In this document: piece by piece, positions 27,343 through 35,101 of the stretch
How the letters are laid out: each line of letters opens with the position of its first letter
Position numbering within the stretch: the stretch's first letter is position 1
Source of the DNA: Bacteroidales bacterium
Lineage (GTDB): Bacteria > Bacteroidota > Bacteroidia > Bacteroidales > Paludibacteraceae
Direction of reading: 5' to 3'
DNA: 37,359 nt
NCBI GenBank assembly: GCA_021371875.1
Contig: JAJFVH010000139.1
Location: 1-37,359 of the forward strand
Notes under the pieces: model-generated
The model's input: the letters and a program-made list of their open reading frames with translations, nothing else
Told to the model about the DNA's origin: nothing
The model's database searches: none
Translations under genes and position numbers: made by a program

Positions 27343-29775
27343 TTAAAATTTATAGGTATAACTTATTGATGGAATAATAGTGAAAATTGTCAGCTTTTTG
27401 AGCGATTTTTTTTCGGTATATTCCCCTGTTTCCGGATTATAATCATAATCGGACGAAACATAAATTAAAAATGGATTTTTTTGATTGGTGGCGTTATATA
27501 CGCTGAAATTCCATGTCCGTATTCCGTGTTTTTTTTGTTTGTGGAAATTCACGCCCAAATCCAGGCGCATATAATCCGGTAGACGGTAATTGTTTCGTTT
27601 ACTGATATACGGCAGTGAATTATTGTAATTATATTCTTCCCCGGGTATTGGGGAGGCATAATAGTTTTGCAACCCTAAGGAACCACTGTTTCCCGTGCTG
27701 TAAACCCAGGTGCCCGCTATATCAAATTTTTTACTGAATTTGTGAGAAACAACGATGCTTACGTCGTGCCGGCGGTCGTATTTCGCCGGAAACATTTCGC
27801 CGTTATTTATTTCCTCTCCCGGACGGTCGAATAGACGTTCCGATTTTGCCCAGGTGTAACCGACCCATCCGGTGGTTTTTCCTATCGATTTTTGTGCCAG
27901 AAACTCCAGCCCGTAAGCCCAGCCGCGTCCCATGCTTACTTTTTCTTCCCAGCCGGTGCTCGACCCCAGGAATGTAGCACCATCTTTATATTCAATCAGA
28001 TTGTCCATCGATTTGTAATATCCTTCCACAGAGAAGTCAACGATATTACGGAAATTATAGAACAATCCGGCTGAGTACTGATGCGATTTCATGGGTTTAA
28101 TCTGTTTCGTTACCGGAACCCAAAGGTCGGTTGGTAAGCTGATATTCGAGTTGGAAAGCAAATGTATGTATTGGTTCATAAGTGCATAACCTGCTTTGAA
28201 CGATAATTTGTCGGAAATAAGTGCACGCAGCCCCAATCGCGGTTGCAATGAATGGTAAAATTTGTCCTGAACAAAGAAAGCCGAGTAATGAAGCCCGATA
28301 TTGGCTTTAATGAACGATCCGATATTAAAATTATCTTCGGCGTACAAAGCCGTTTCATGCGTGTAAATATTTTGATTGCCAATGGTGGTATCCATTGATT
28401 GTGTTGTGCTGTCGGTTGCAAGTTTGCTGCTCAGAACCTGAACCCCGGGCCTAAAACTATGGTTAATATAATTTCCGCCGAATTTAATTTCGTGATTTGG
28501 GTTGGGAGCATAATCGAAATCTATTTTTGCTCCGTAATCTTCAATGCCCGAACGATACCCGAGTGTAATAGATTCTTTAGTTGTGCTTGGCGGTGTATTT
28601 GTTATGCTCTCGGTATCAGCGCCCACCGACATGTTAAAACGGTAACGGGTGTAAGTTGCCGTTGTATTCATAAACAACTTATTATTGATAATATGGTTCC
28701 AGCGTAAGGCCGTGATAAAGTTTCCCCAGTCCCAGTTTAGCCTGATTCGGTTTTCTTCACTGCCAGAATTATCGTATCTGTAACTTTCACGAATGTCGCT
28801 GTATATCACGTCATCTCCTATATAAGCACTTAAATACAGGCGGTCTTTATCTGAAAATTTATGGTTTATCTTAACGTTTAAATCGTAAAAATAATAACCT
28901 GCAGTCAATTTGTCCATATCTTCGTCTTTGGCATATATTTTAAGAATTGGTTGTGCCAGGAGGTCGTAATAGGTGCGTCGCCCCGAAATGTTGAAAGTGG
29001 TTTTTTCGCCGAACAACGGTCCTTCGAGATTGAATTTTGATGAAACAATGCCAACGCTTATATTTCCGTGTAACTTTTTATTGTTCCCATCGTTCATTCT
29101 GATATCGAGAACCGACGAGAGCCTTCCTCCAAAACGGGCAGGAAAACTGCCTTTGTAAAGTGTAACGTTTTTTATCGCATCGGCATTGAATACCGAAAAC
29201 AATCCGCCTAAATGATTGACGTTGTAAACCGGAACACCATCGAGCAAAAACAGATTTTCGTCGGGGCCACCGCCACGCACATAAAATCCTGCCGAGCCTT
29301 CGACACCTCCCTGCACGCCTGGTAACAACTGCAAAGCTTTCAGGACATCTGTTTCACCAAAAAGGGTGGGTACACTTTTAATCAATGAAATAGGAATGTC
29401 GATGGCGCTCATTTGAGAACCCTTCACTCCTGTTTCCTTTTGTGACCCGACCACAGTAACTTCTTTCAATTCAATCGATTCGTGCATGTCGATGTTGATA
29501 ACCGTATCTTTTGTAAGGTTGAAAATACGACGTTCGGAAGTAAATCCGACATACGAAAAAAGCATCTCTACTTTACCTTTTGGTAATGTAAGCGAATAAA
29601 AACCGTAACTGTTACTGACAGTTCCTTTGCGTGAATTCGCATCGTAAACCGAGCTGTTGATAAGGGTTTCACCACTCTTTGCTTCGGTAATATATCCGCT
29701 TATGGTATGGTTTTGTGCTACAATGAAAGTGAAAAACAAAAAAGGCAGGAGTGAGGTAAAGAACAGTTTTTTCAT
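27343..29775 (-). CDS. TonB-dependent outer-membrane receptor with regulatory-like N-domain
   Basis: Outer-membrane transporter of the non-SusC type. After a signal peptide ending FTFIVAQ, a carboxypeptidase-regulatory-like domain (HTISGYITEAKSGETLINSS, GTVSNSYGFYSLTLPKG) is followed by a TonB-box-like LKEVTVVGSQ. The plug contains DVLKALQLLPGVQGG, GFYVRGGGPDENLFLLDGVP and FPARFGGRLSSVLDIRM. The barrel ends YTYKF with a terminal phenylalanine. The open frame begins at 29823, but a perfect promoter -7 box (29802-29809) falls in that extension, so the ATG at 29775 is preferred. That gives 810 residues. The plug wording is that of the receptors paired with DUF4249 lipoproteins; their substrates are mostly unknown and could be a metal chelate, peptide or small glycan. 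No sigma/anti-sigma gene is adjacent. Confidence 0.9.
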   Translation of the reverse strand: MKKLFFTSLLPFLFFTFIVAQNHTISGYITEAKSGETLINSSVYDANSRKGTVSNSYGFYSLTLPKGKVEMLFSYVGFTSERRIFNLTKDTVINIDMHESIELKEVTVVGSQKETGVKGSQMSAIDIPISLIKSVPTLFGETDVLKALQLLPGVQGGVEGSAGFYVRGGGPDENLFLLDGVPVYNVNHLGGLFSVFNADAIKNVTLYKGSFPARFGGRLSSVLDIRMNDGNNKKLHGNISVGIVSSKFNLEGPLFGEKTTFNISGRRTYYDLLAQPILKIYAKDEDMDKLTAGYYFYDLNVKINHKFSDKDRLYLSAYIGDDVIYSDIRESYRYDNSGSEENRIRLNWDWGNFITALRWNHIINNKLFMNTTATYTRYRFNMSVGADTESITNTPPSTTKESITLGYRSGIEDYGAKIDFDYAPNPNHEIKFGGNYINHSFRPGVQVLSSKLATDSTTQSMDTTIGNQNIYTHETALYAEDNFNIGSFIKANIGLHYSAFFVQDKFYHSLQPRLGLRALISDKLSFKAGYALMNQYIHLLSNSNISLPTDLWVPVTKQIKPMKSHQYSAGLFYNFRNIVDFSVEGYYKSMDNLIEYKDGATFLGSSTGWEEKVSMGRGWAYGLEFLAQKSIGKTTGWVGYTWAKSERLFDRPGEEINNGEMFPAKYDRRHDVSIVVSHKFSKKFDIAGTWVYSTGNSGSLGLQNYYASPIPGEEYNYNNSLPYISKRNNYRLPDYMRLDLGVNFHKQKKHGIRTWNFSVYNATNQKNPFLIYVSSDYDYNPETGEYTEKKSLKKLTIFTIIPSISYTYKF

Positions 29776-29801
29776 GCAATAAATTTTAGGGAGATGATGC
29801 G

Positions 29802-29809
29802 CAAAGGTA
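29802..29809 (-). promoter_or_regulatory. -7 promoter box of the TonB receptor/DUF4249 operon
   Basis: The minus strand reads TACCTTTG, a perfect TAnnTTTG match, 26 bases before the receptor ATG at 29775. It predicts a leader of about 23 bases. A -33 TTG is not evident. The box also decides the start codon of the receptor gene. Confidence 0.65.
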
Positions 29810-29904
29810 ATAGTTAGTTGCATTCAGCTATTTTAATAAATTTAAAATTAATCTATTTTTAACGTGACTTTTGATTAATCTATTTGATAAGTTTCCGAGA
29901 ATGA

Positions 29905-30546
29905 TTAAATCAACTTAAAAATATCGCCGGAAGTAACAATGGCAGTTTGCTTGTTTTCGGCAATATTGATCATGGCTTGGGCTACTTCGCGGGCATGGAT
30001 AGGTTTGTGTTTTCTCAGGATTCCAACGCGATTAAAAAAAAACATAACCGATAATCCGATTTTTTCACCCAAACGCTTTTCTGTTCGGTTGCCGTATAAT
30101 TGACCAGGGCGTAAAATAAAGATATTTTTGAAAGGAAGTTTTAAAACCGCTTCGTCGAGTTGTCCCTTCATTTTTGAATAAAATACGGTCGATTTTGGAT
30201 TTGCTCCTGCCGACGAAATCAGGACGCAGGTATGAACGCCATTGGCTGAAGCTGTTTCAGCCACATTGTACTGGTATGAATAATCAATTTTATACTGGTT
30301 TTCCTTGGTTTTTGCTTTGGCTATCGTTGTACCCATACACGAAAACAATACATCGCCTTTTACAAATGGGCTCCAGGTTTCAATTTTGTCGAAGTCGACC
30401 AGATGCTCTGAGAGTTTAGGATGAGTGATTCCGCTCGTTCGGCGAACTAACGAAACAATTTCGGAATATTCGTTTGAATTTATCAATAATTCAATAAGTT
30501 GTGTTCCAACCATGCCAGTTGAGCCAATAACGACAGCTTTTTTCAT
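29905..30546 (-). CDS. NAD(P)-binding short atypical dehydrogenase (HTATIP2-like)
   Basis: Small cytosolic Rossmann-fold protein of the atypical short-chain dehydrogenase group that includes HTATIP2/TIP30 and bacterial NAD(P)H-binding proteins. The dinucleotide loop is VVIGSTGMVGTQL (residues 6-17), the second strand ends SLVRR, and a YSKMK motif (Y123, K127) after SSAGAN matches the catalytic Tyr-Lys pair of SDR enzymes. GQLYGNRTE resembles the substrate-side loop of family members. Length 213 is typical. It may be an oxidoreductase or a redox-sensing regulator; the substrate is unknown. It stands alone with about 130 bases on the receptor side and 274 bases on the MltF side. No clear TAnnTTTG box is seen upstream. 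Confidence 0.82.
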   Translation of the reverse strand: MKKAVVIGSTGMVGTQLIELLINSNEYSEIVSLVRRTSGITHPKLSEHLVDFDKIETWSPFVKGDVLFSCMGTTIAKAKTKENQYKIDYSYQYNVAETASANGVHTCVLISSAGANPKSTVFYSKMKGQLDEAVLKLPFKNIFILRPGQLYGNRTEKRLGEKIGLSVMFFFNRVGILRKHKPIHAREVAQAMINIAENKQTAIVTSGDIFKLI

Positions 30547-30820
30547 TTTATCGGTAATTTTTACAGAAAGTATAGTTGTGTTAGCCTTATTTTGACGTTT
30601 GTTTTTTCAAAAACAGAGTGAAGCCGTCGCTAACGATAATTCAGCAATATTAGAAGTGACGGCTTCACTGATATATGTATCAACCTAAACACAAAGCTGA
30701 TATGCTTTGTTCGAAGGGCTGTTTATTTAGTTTTTGCTGCGAGTGCAACGCAGAGATTGGCGTTTTCTTATGAAACACCGAGTTTTCTTTATGACACTAA
30801 TTAATCGCGGTGCCCGGATT
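30547..30820. other. gene-free region with several hairpins
   Basis: No credible coding frame. It contains a 12-bp perfect inverted repeat (30617-30628 / 30658-30669), a 7-bp hairpin ACAAAGC / GCTTTGT (30691-30697 / 30704-30710) and a 5-bp hairpin CTGCG / CGCAG (30737-30741 / 30749-30753). The segment around 30737-30765, read on the minus strand, includes CTCTGCGTTGCACTCGCAG, wording like that of dispersed intergenic repeats. The region separates two same-strand genes. Confidence 0.5.
30617..30669 (-). terminator. long-stem hairpin, possible terminator after mltF
   Basis: A perfect 12-bp stem (AGTGAAGCCGTC with GACGGCTTCACT), with an inner CTAA/TTAG pairing in the 29-base loop. On the minus strand it is followed by CTGTTTTTG, a short T run. 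It lies about 150 bases after the mltF stop, so it could end that transcript, or it could be a dispersed repeat. Confidence 0.5.
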
Positions 30821-32197
30821 TTATTTCTTGCTTGAGTATTTTTCGTAAGTTTCAAGCGTGTTGACAACGTAAGCCACCGTTTCTTTGCCCCTGAATCTTC
30901 CGTATTTTACAACCGGGTCGTTATAAAATTCGGGTTCCGATTTTTTGATAAGAAAATATTCCACATTGTTAAACCAGATTTGAGGATTTTTTCCGTGTTT
31001 TTTTGCTAATGCCATGGCATCCAATACATGAGCAGGCCCCGAATTATATGCTGCGAGTATGAATTTTATGCGTTCATCTTTGTTCTCAACTTTGCGGAAC
31101 GAAAGATTCAGGCTTTTAATATATTGCACTCCGGCTTCAATATTTTTTTCGGGGTTCAAAACGGTTTTGCGTGTTAACCCGAAATTGGCGGCTGTCCTGG
31201 GCATAAGTTGCATTACACCCGAAGCGCCTGCCCACGAAACTTGTGACGAATCGAAACGTGATTCATGAAAAGCAACTGCGGCTAAAAGCCGCCAATCCCA
31301 GTTAATTTCCCTCGCATATTTTTTGAAAAAATGATCGTAAGGCGAAATAGCGCCTTTTGGAATTTTGACTTTTTTTTGTGAAAAGAAGATACTTCTGGTC
31401 CAGTATTTATGTATCAGGTTTGTCTGGAGCAATTCGTTTTCCGGTGATTTTTCCCAGGACTGAATGGTTTTCAAAAAATTCTTGCTTTCGCGCCGGACTA
31501 ACCAACCGTTATATTGTTCAAAACCAATGGGCAAATGCAAATCTAATTTTTTATATAACGATTTATAGAGTTGTGCTGTTTTATAATAAGCGACTGTGTA
31601 ACTGATTTTATTTTCAGCGACCATTTCAATCAAGTCTTCGGAACTTAAGGAGTCGGGAGCTTCAACGATTTCAAAGGTACCGCCTAATTCTTTGTTCAAT
31701 GTTTCGAGCCTTTGTTTAAATATTGTATTTGGTTTTACGTATATTTTTTTGCCTTTTAGTTCGGTTACATCAGTCAAAGTATTGGCATTTATTGTCTGAA
31801 CCAATACCTGATACGATTTTTCCTGGGGTAATACAAAGTTGAAAAGTCGTTTTAATTCTTTGGTTTCTATGATATTGTAGGCTGCAATGTCAATTTTTCG
31901 TTCCTGCAGCAAATGTTCCAGTTCCCTTTCGCTTTTTGCTTCCACAATTTTAAGTTTTACCCCTATTGTTTTCGATAGATTTTCAGCCATTTCGAAATCG
32001 AATCCCATATACTCATCCCTGTAAAGGAAATAAGAAGTGGAACCATACATAGTTCCGACTTTTAGGGTGTCTCTCTGTTTAATTTGTTCAAGATCGATAC
32101 AGGGAGATGATTGAGCTTGATCATTTTTGGCCGGATTACAAGCCGGAAAAACGAACAAACTGATGATAAAGCAGAAAATAATTATTTTGTTTTGCAT
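30821..32197 (-). CDS. mltF: MltF-like membrane-bound lytic transglycosylase
   Basis: Lipoprotein that cleaves peptidoglycan between MurNAc and GlcNAc with formation of 1,6-anhydro-MurNAc. The lipobox FVFPAC gives C20. The N-terminal two thirds (about 40-265) is a solute-binding-protein fold of the ABC type (DTLKVGTMYGSTSYFLYRDE, MGFDFEMAENLSK), as in MltF, where it regulates rather than transports. The C-terminal SLT domain (about 285-450) has AAVAFHESRFDSS with catalytic E312, GASGVMQLMPRTA, and ILAAYNSGPAHVLDA. The 458 residues are normal. The tail is AYVVNTLETYEKYSSKK. It follows the exonuclease gene by 8 bases, so the two are probably co-transcribed, though they share no obvious pathway. 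It is not an amino acid transporter component, despite its N-terminal half. Confidence 0.93.
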   Translation of the reverse strand: MQNKIIIFCFIISLFVFPACNPAKNDQAQSSPCIDLEQIKQRDTLKVGTMYGSTSYFLYRDEYMGFDFEMAENLSKTIGVKLKIVEAKSERELEHLLQERKIDIAAYNIIETKELKRLFNFVLPQEKSYQVLVQTINANTLTDVTELKGKKIYVKPNTIFKQRLETLNKELGGTFEIVEAPDSLSSEDLIEMVAENKISYTVAYYKTAQLYKSLYKKLDLHLPIGFEQYNGWLVRRESKNFLKTIQSWEKSPENELLQTNLIHKYWTRSIFFSQKKVKIPKGAISPYDHFFKKYAREINWDWRLLAAVAFHESRFDSSQVSWAGASGVMQLMPRTAANFGLTRKTVLNPEKNIEAGVQYIKSLNLSFRKVENKDERIKFILAAYNSGPAHVLDAMALAKKHGKNPQIWFNNVEYFLIKKSEPEFYNDPVVKYGRFRGKETVAYVVNTLETYEKYSSKK

Positions 32198-32205
32198 AAA
32201 ATTTT

Positions 32206-32943
32206 TTACAGGAATTCTATGTTCTCAGTTTTAAAACCCTGTATGTTTTGCATTCGCAAAAACACCTGCGTTGTTGCTACAACATCTTTCTGGCAATAAA
32301 CGGCAATGCGTTCAATATCTTTTTCTTCATAATAAACACGGGCTACCTGGCTGCCATCGATGTCATCTTTCGGGGTAGGAATTCCGAATATGGCGGTTAG
32401 TAATTTTAATGATGTATAATTTTTATAATCGCCGAATTTCCACAATTCAAGTGTGTCGATAAACGAAATTTCCCAGGGTTTTTTGCCTGAAATTTGCAAT
32501 ACAGACGGGAGGCTTATACCATTTATCAACATGCGCCTGCAGATATAAGGGATGTCGAATTCCTTGATGTTGTGTCCACAAAGTGTGTGCTCTTTGGTGG
32601 TACAAAATTTTGTAAGCAATTGAGCAAAATCGTCAAGAATTGTTTTTTCATTATCGCCTGCAAATGATTTGGTTCTGAAATGCATCTCCAATCCTTTGAA
32701 ATAGATAAAGCCAACTGATATACAGACTATTTTACCAAATTCGGAATAAATGCCGGCGCTGTTTGCAAACGCTTCGGCGGCCGAAGTTTCGTCGGTATAT
32801 TTTTCGGGCATGCGCTTCCGTATGAGGTTGTATTTCTCTTCCCACAAATGCGCCAAATCTTCGGGGATTTCTGAAATGCCAGCTTTTTGCGGAACTGTTT
32901 CAATATCCAGAAACATGATTTTTGGTAAGTCGGACAGATTCAT
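32206..32943 (-). CDS. DEDDy-type 3'-5' exonuclease (PolB-like proofreading fold)
   Basis: Predicted 3'-5' exonuclease of the ribonuclease-H-like DnaQ superfamily, acting on DNA or RNA ends with two metal ions. Catalytic residues are readable: D13 and E15 in IMFLDIETVP, D130 in CGHNIKEFDIPYI, and the YxxxD pair Y216/D220 in VYCQKDVVATT, which classes it as DEDDy. No polymerase domain is attached. The open frame extends to 33087, but the first 48 codons have no family character, and the ATG at 32943 begins directly with the conserved part, giving 245 residues. This stand-alone form is widespread in Bacteroidota. It is followed 8 bases later by mltF. Exact substrate unknown. Confidence 0.85.
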   Translation of the reverse strand: MNLSDLPKIMFLDIETVPQKAGISEIPEDLAHLWEEKYNLIRKRMPEKYTDETSAAEAFANSAGIYSEFGKIVCISVGFIYFKGLEMHFRTKSFAGDNEKTILDDFAQLLTKFCTTKEHTLCGHNIKEFDIPYICRRMLINGISLPSVLQISGKKPWEISFIDTLELWKFGDYKNYTSLKLLTAIFGIPTPKDDIDGSQVARVYYEEKDIERIAVYCQKDVVATTQVFLRMQNIQGFKTENIEFL

Positions 32944-33055
32944 AAACTTATTGATGTGATGATTGGGTGATTTACGTTGTTGTTTGCTCTTTAGTCTGGA
33001 AATTATAGCTGAAAATGATTTCTTAATGTTTGTAATTTTTATAAGCAATCCAGAA

Positions 33056-33089
33056 CAAGGGTAAGGCAATATCAAGTGCAAATTCAAAA
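33056..33089 (-). promoter_or_regulatory. weak promoter candidate for the exonuclease-mltF operon
   Basis: The minus strand shows TTTTG (33085-33089), a 21-base spacer and TACCCTTG (33056-33063), one mismatch from TAnnTTTG. It would give a leader of about 110 bases. It is the best box in the 264-base gap between udk and the exonuclease; no convincing gene lies in that gap. Confidence 0.3.
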
Positions 33090-33207
33090 CCTAATGACAG
33101 GATTTCATTTTTTCTTTCCACGATCTTAAATTATTGGGGTTGCTATTAATTGTTTAAATCGCTAAATTCATTAATAATTTACACATCAACTCATCATTGC
33201 ATCAATC

Positions 33208-33816
33208 TTATTTCAAATTATTCTCAATATATTTAGTCAGTATGTCAATGGCTATGTGATTGTTACCTCCTTGCGGAATAATCAGATCGGCAAAACGTTT
33301 GGTAGGTTCGATAAATTGCAGATGCATAGGCTTAACCGTGCATTCGTATCGTTCCATCACTTTATTCACCGAGCGTCCCCGTTCAACAATATCCCGGTTG
33401 ATAACACGCATCAGCCGGTCGTCGGCATCGGCATCTACAAAAACCTTGAGATCCATCATTTTGCGTAATTCGGGATTTGTCAGCACCAGAATGCCTTCGA
33501 CAATAACAACATGACAGGGTTTCACAGGAATAGTTTCGGCTGCCCGTGTGCAGGTGAGATAGGAATAGATAGGTTGATCGATGGTTTTTCCTTTTCGCAA
33601 ATCCTTTAGATGGCGTGTAAGTAATTCAAATTCAATGGAGTCTGGGTGATCGAAGTTGATCTCGAGGCGTTCTTCGAGTGGTAAATGACTGCTGTCGCGA
33701 TAATAAGAGTCCTGAGGTAAAATGGCTACTTCTCCTTCGGGCAGGCGTTCCACTATTTTTCGCACCACTGTTGTTTTTCCTGAACCGGTTCCACCGGCAA
33801 TTCCAATAATTAGCAT
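33208..33816 (-). CDS. udk: uridine kinase
   Basis: Cytosolic pyrimidine salvage enzyme that phosphorylates uridine and cytidine to UMP and CMP. The P-loop GGTGSGKTT (residues 8-16) opens the protein. ILPQDSYYRD holds the substrate-binding aspartate and the DHPDSIEFELL segment follows. YSYLTCTRAAETIPV, VIVEGILVL, and the RDIVERGRSV lid are also typical of the PRK/UK family. The 202-residue length is exact for bacterial udk. The start is the first methionine and agrees with family alignments from memory. No partner gene is adjacent; downstream genes are about 264 bases away. A perfect but AT-rich TAATTTTG on the minus strand at 33932-33939 could be its -7 box, implying a leader of about 110 bases. 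Confidence 0.95.
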   Translation of the reverse strand: MLIIGIAGGTGSGKTTVVRKIVERLPEGEVAILPQDSYYRDSSHLPLEERLEINFDHPDSIEFELLTRHLKDLRKGKTIDQPIYSYLTCTRAAETIPVKPCHVVIVEGILVLTNPELRKMMDLKVFVDADADDRLMRVINRDIVERGRSVNKVMERYECTVKPMHLQFIEPTKRFADLIIPQGGNNHIAIDILTKYIENNLK

Positions 33817-34039
33817 GTGTTTGTTGTTATTGATTTCAGAGCACTAAAATAAGTATTTATTCCTTTTTGTTCTAATTTGTTACAATATTTTTTACTTAAA
33901 ATCAAGTAATATAATTTATACGATTGTAAATCAAAATTATATATAATTTTTTAGAAAAGCTGAAATCACCTGAAAATTGCTTGATTAATGTTTGAAACAT
34001 AGAGTAAATCATAAAATCAGATTCAATCATGTCGTTTGT
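33817..34039. other. AT-rich gene-free region upstream of udk and of the RNA candidate
   Basis: Very AT-rich (about a quarter G+C by hand count in 33961-34020) and without a credible gene. It probably holds the udk leader and promoter on the minus strand, and the promoter of the plus-strand RNA candidate. The nearest plus-strand -7-like box is TAATGTTTG at 33986-33994, one base longer than consensus. Confidence 0.4.
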
Positions 34040-34245
34040 TTTTGTACGGTGGCGGTAAAATATAAAGCGAGATGTGGCTTGGGATGTTTTTGCTTTAGCG
34101 GGTTTACGACCTGTCGCCCAGATTGCTGTCGATGAGACATGGAGCGCTTTGCGTGGGCGGCCTGGTGAATTGGTGGGAAAATGAAAATTTTTCTATTTCG
34201 TTTTCAAAAATCCATAACTTTTAAAAAAGTTATGGATTTTTTTTG
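34040..34245 (+). ncRNA. candidate structured small RNA, independently terminated
   Basis: A sharply bounded GC-rich stretch (about half G+C by hand count over 34041-34170) stands in AT-rich sequence and ends in a strong plus-strand terminator with no plus-strand gene before it. By hand it folds into two domains. Domain A is GTAAA/TTTAC (34055-34059 with 34103-34107) enclosing TAAAGC/GCTTTA (34063-34068 with 34092-34097) and further A-U and G-U pairs. Domain B is CGCCCA/TGGGCG (34115-34120 with 34154-34159) enclosing TGTC-GATGA-GACA and CGC-TTT-GCG hairpins. The plus strand shows no long reading frame here. Size (about 200 nt) and build would suit a 6S-like or Bacteroidales-1-type RNA, but I cannot confirm a family. 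It lacks the core sequences of tmRNA, RNase P and SRP RNA. The 5' end is uncertain. A leader that attenuates the 34314 gene is the alternative. Confidence 0.6.
34206..34245 (+). terminator. strong Rho-independent terminator of the RNA candidate
   Basis: A stem built on AAAAATCCATAACTT (34206-34220) against AAGTTATGGATTTTT (34227-34241) with a small TTAAAA loop is followed on the plus strand by a long T tract (T8-G-T5 from 34237). It sits 68 bases before the next plus-strand start, and no plus-strand protein gene precedes it, which argues for a short transcript ending here. On the minus strand the tail is a weaker TTTTTG. Confidence 0.85.
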
Positions 34246-34278
34246 TTTTTACGCAACGAAAGTTTAAAATCCTGCATC

Positions 34279-34309
34279 TTGAATTTATTAATAACCTTCA
34301 TAATTTTTG
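34279..34309 (+). promoter_or_regulatory. weak promoter candidate for the envelope cluster
   Basis: TTG (34279-34281), a 19-base spacer and TAATTTTTG (34301-34309, one base longer than TAnnTTTG). If real, transcription would begin almost at the ATG at 34314, a leaderless or nearly leaderless message. Read-through from the preceding RNA terminator is the alternative. Confidence 0.3.
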
Positions 34310-34313
34310 TTCT

Positions 34314-35084
34314 ATGAGATTAAAAAAGATATTTCTCCTGCTTCTGTTCACAGTCAATGTGTGTTTTTTGTTTGCCCAAAATTCTAATCCGTTTTCGGTT
34401 AATTTAGAATTTGGTTCGAATGCCGTAAATTCAACTTTGAGTGATAATTGGACTGTACGTCAAGATGTTGGGTCGTATTATTATGATAGTTATAACAGTA
34501 ATAACGTTTACATAGATAATACTGTCGTATTTTTTGGCGTTAAGCCGGAATATAGCTTTTTCAAAAACAAAATGTCGGTGAGTTCGGGATTGAGATTTAC
34601 GAACCTGTTTACCGATTTGTCGAAAGCAAATGCCGACCAGGGCGGTTATTTCTTTTTACGATACAACAGCGAAAACACAAATACCGAATATGCCAGGGTG
34701 AAAAACATCAGTGAAACATCAAATTATCTCGGTCTTCCCTTCGAGCTCAAAATCAGTCCTTTCTCTATCAGAAATATTTCGTTTTATTTTAAAGTTGGTG
34801 CTGAATTTAGTTTCAAACTGAACACCAACACGAGTATTGATTTTAAAGATAATGCCATGGATATATATAAGCAGGATATAATTGACGATTTGGATTTGAA
34901 GTCAAATGCTTATTATTCAACACTATATAGTTCTGTTGGGGTGAATATTGATACCTTGAAAAAATTAAAACTCAACGTAGAGCTGCTTCTCCCTTCGTTT
35001 TTCCTTACTTCAAATAACTCAACTTTGGTGAATATGGATGAATTCTCCGGAATTCAGTTTTCAGTTAATTTGCCTTTCAAATAA
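34314..35084 (+). CDS. outer-membrane beta-barrel protein of unknown function
   Basis: Exported protein with a signal peptide (about 1-21, ending NVCFLFAQ) and a body of alternating polar/hydrophobic strands, such as FSVNLEFGSNAV, KMSVSSGLRF, ISFYFKVGAEFSFKLN and SSVGVNID. It ends in FSGIQFSVNLPFK, a terminal aromatic strand typical of small outer-membrane barrels in Bacteroidota (the PorT/outer-membrane-protein beta-barrel superfamily). I cannot name a closer family. At 256 residues it could form an 8- to 12-strand barrel. It begins a three-gene plus-strand cluster: 17 bases separate it from a small lipoprotein, which is followed by a vWA lipoprotein. A shared role in the cell envelope is inferred from the order and the export signals only. 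Confidence 0.7.
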   Translation: MRLKKIFLLLLFTVNVCFLFAQNSNPFSVNLEFGSNAVNSTLSDNWTVRQDVGSYYYDSYNSNNVYIDNTVVFFGVKPEYSFFKNKMSVSSGLRFTNLFTDLSKANADQGGYFFLRYNSENTNTEYARVKNISETSNYLGLPFELKISPFSIRNISFYFKVGAEFSFKLNTNTSIDFKDNAMDIYKQDIIDDLDLKSNAYYSTLYSSVGVNIDTLKKLKLNVELLLPSFFLTSNNSTLVNMDEFSGIQFSVNLPFK

Positions 35085-35101
35085 AAACGTAAATTTTAAA
35101 A

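Noticed and set aside
29776-29823. Longer start of the TonB receptor at 29823
   Set aside because: The extension contains a perfect TAnnTTTG box and hides the signal peptide that begins at 29775.
30821-32197. Reading this gene as an amino acid ABC transporter binding protein
   Set aside because: The C-terminal SLT domain with E312 makes it an MltF-type transglycosylase; the binding-protein fold is part of that family.
33902-34030. A 43-codon minus-strand frame (MIESDFMIYS...) whose open frame also runs back through the RNA candidate
   Set aside because: It covers AT-rich promoter sequence, has no domain, and its extension is antisense to the structured RNA. Such frames are a common by-product of conserved RNA genes.
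34060-34190. Plus-strand reading of the GC-rich block as a remnant protein (DVAWDVFALAGLRPVAQIAV...)
   Set aside because: It has no start codon after an in-frame stop and only about 40 codons, and the folding pattern explains the composition better than coding.
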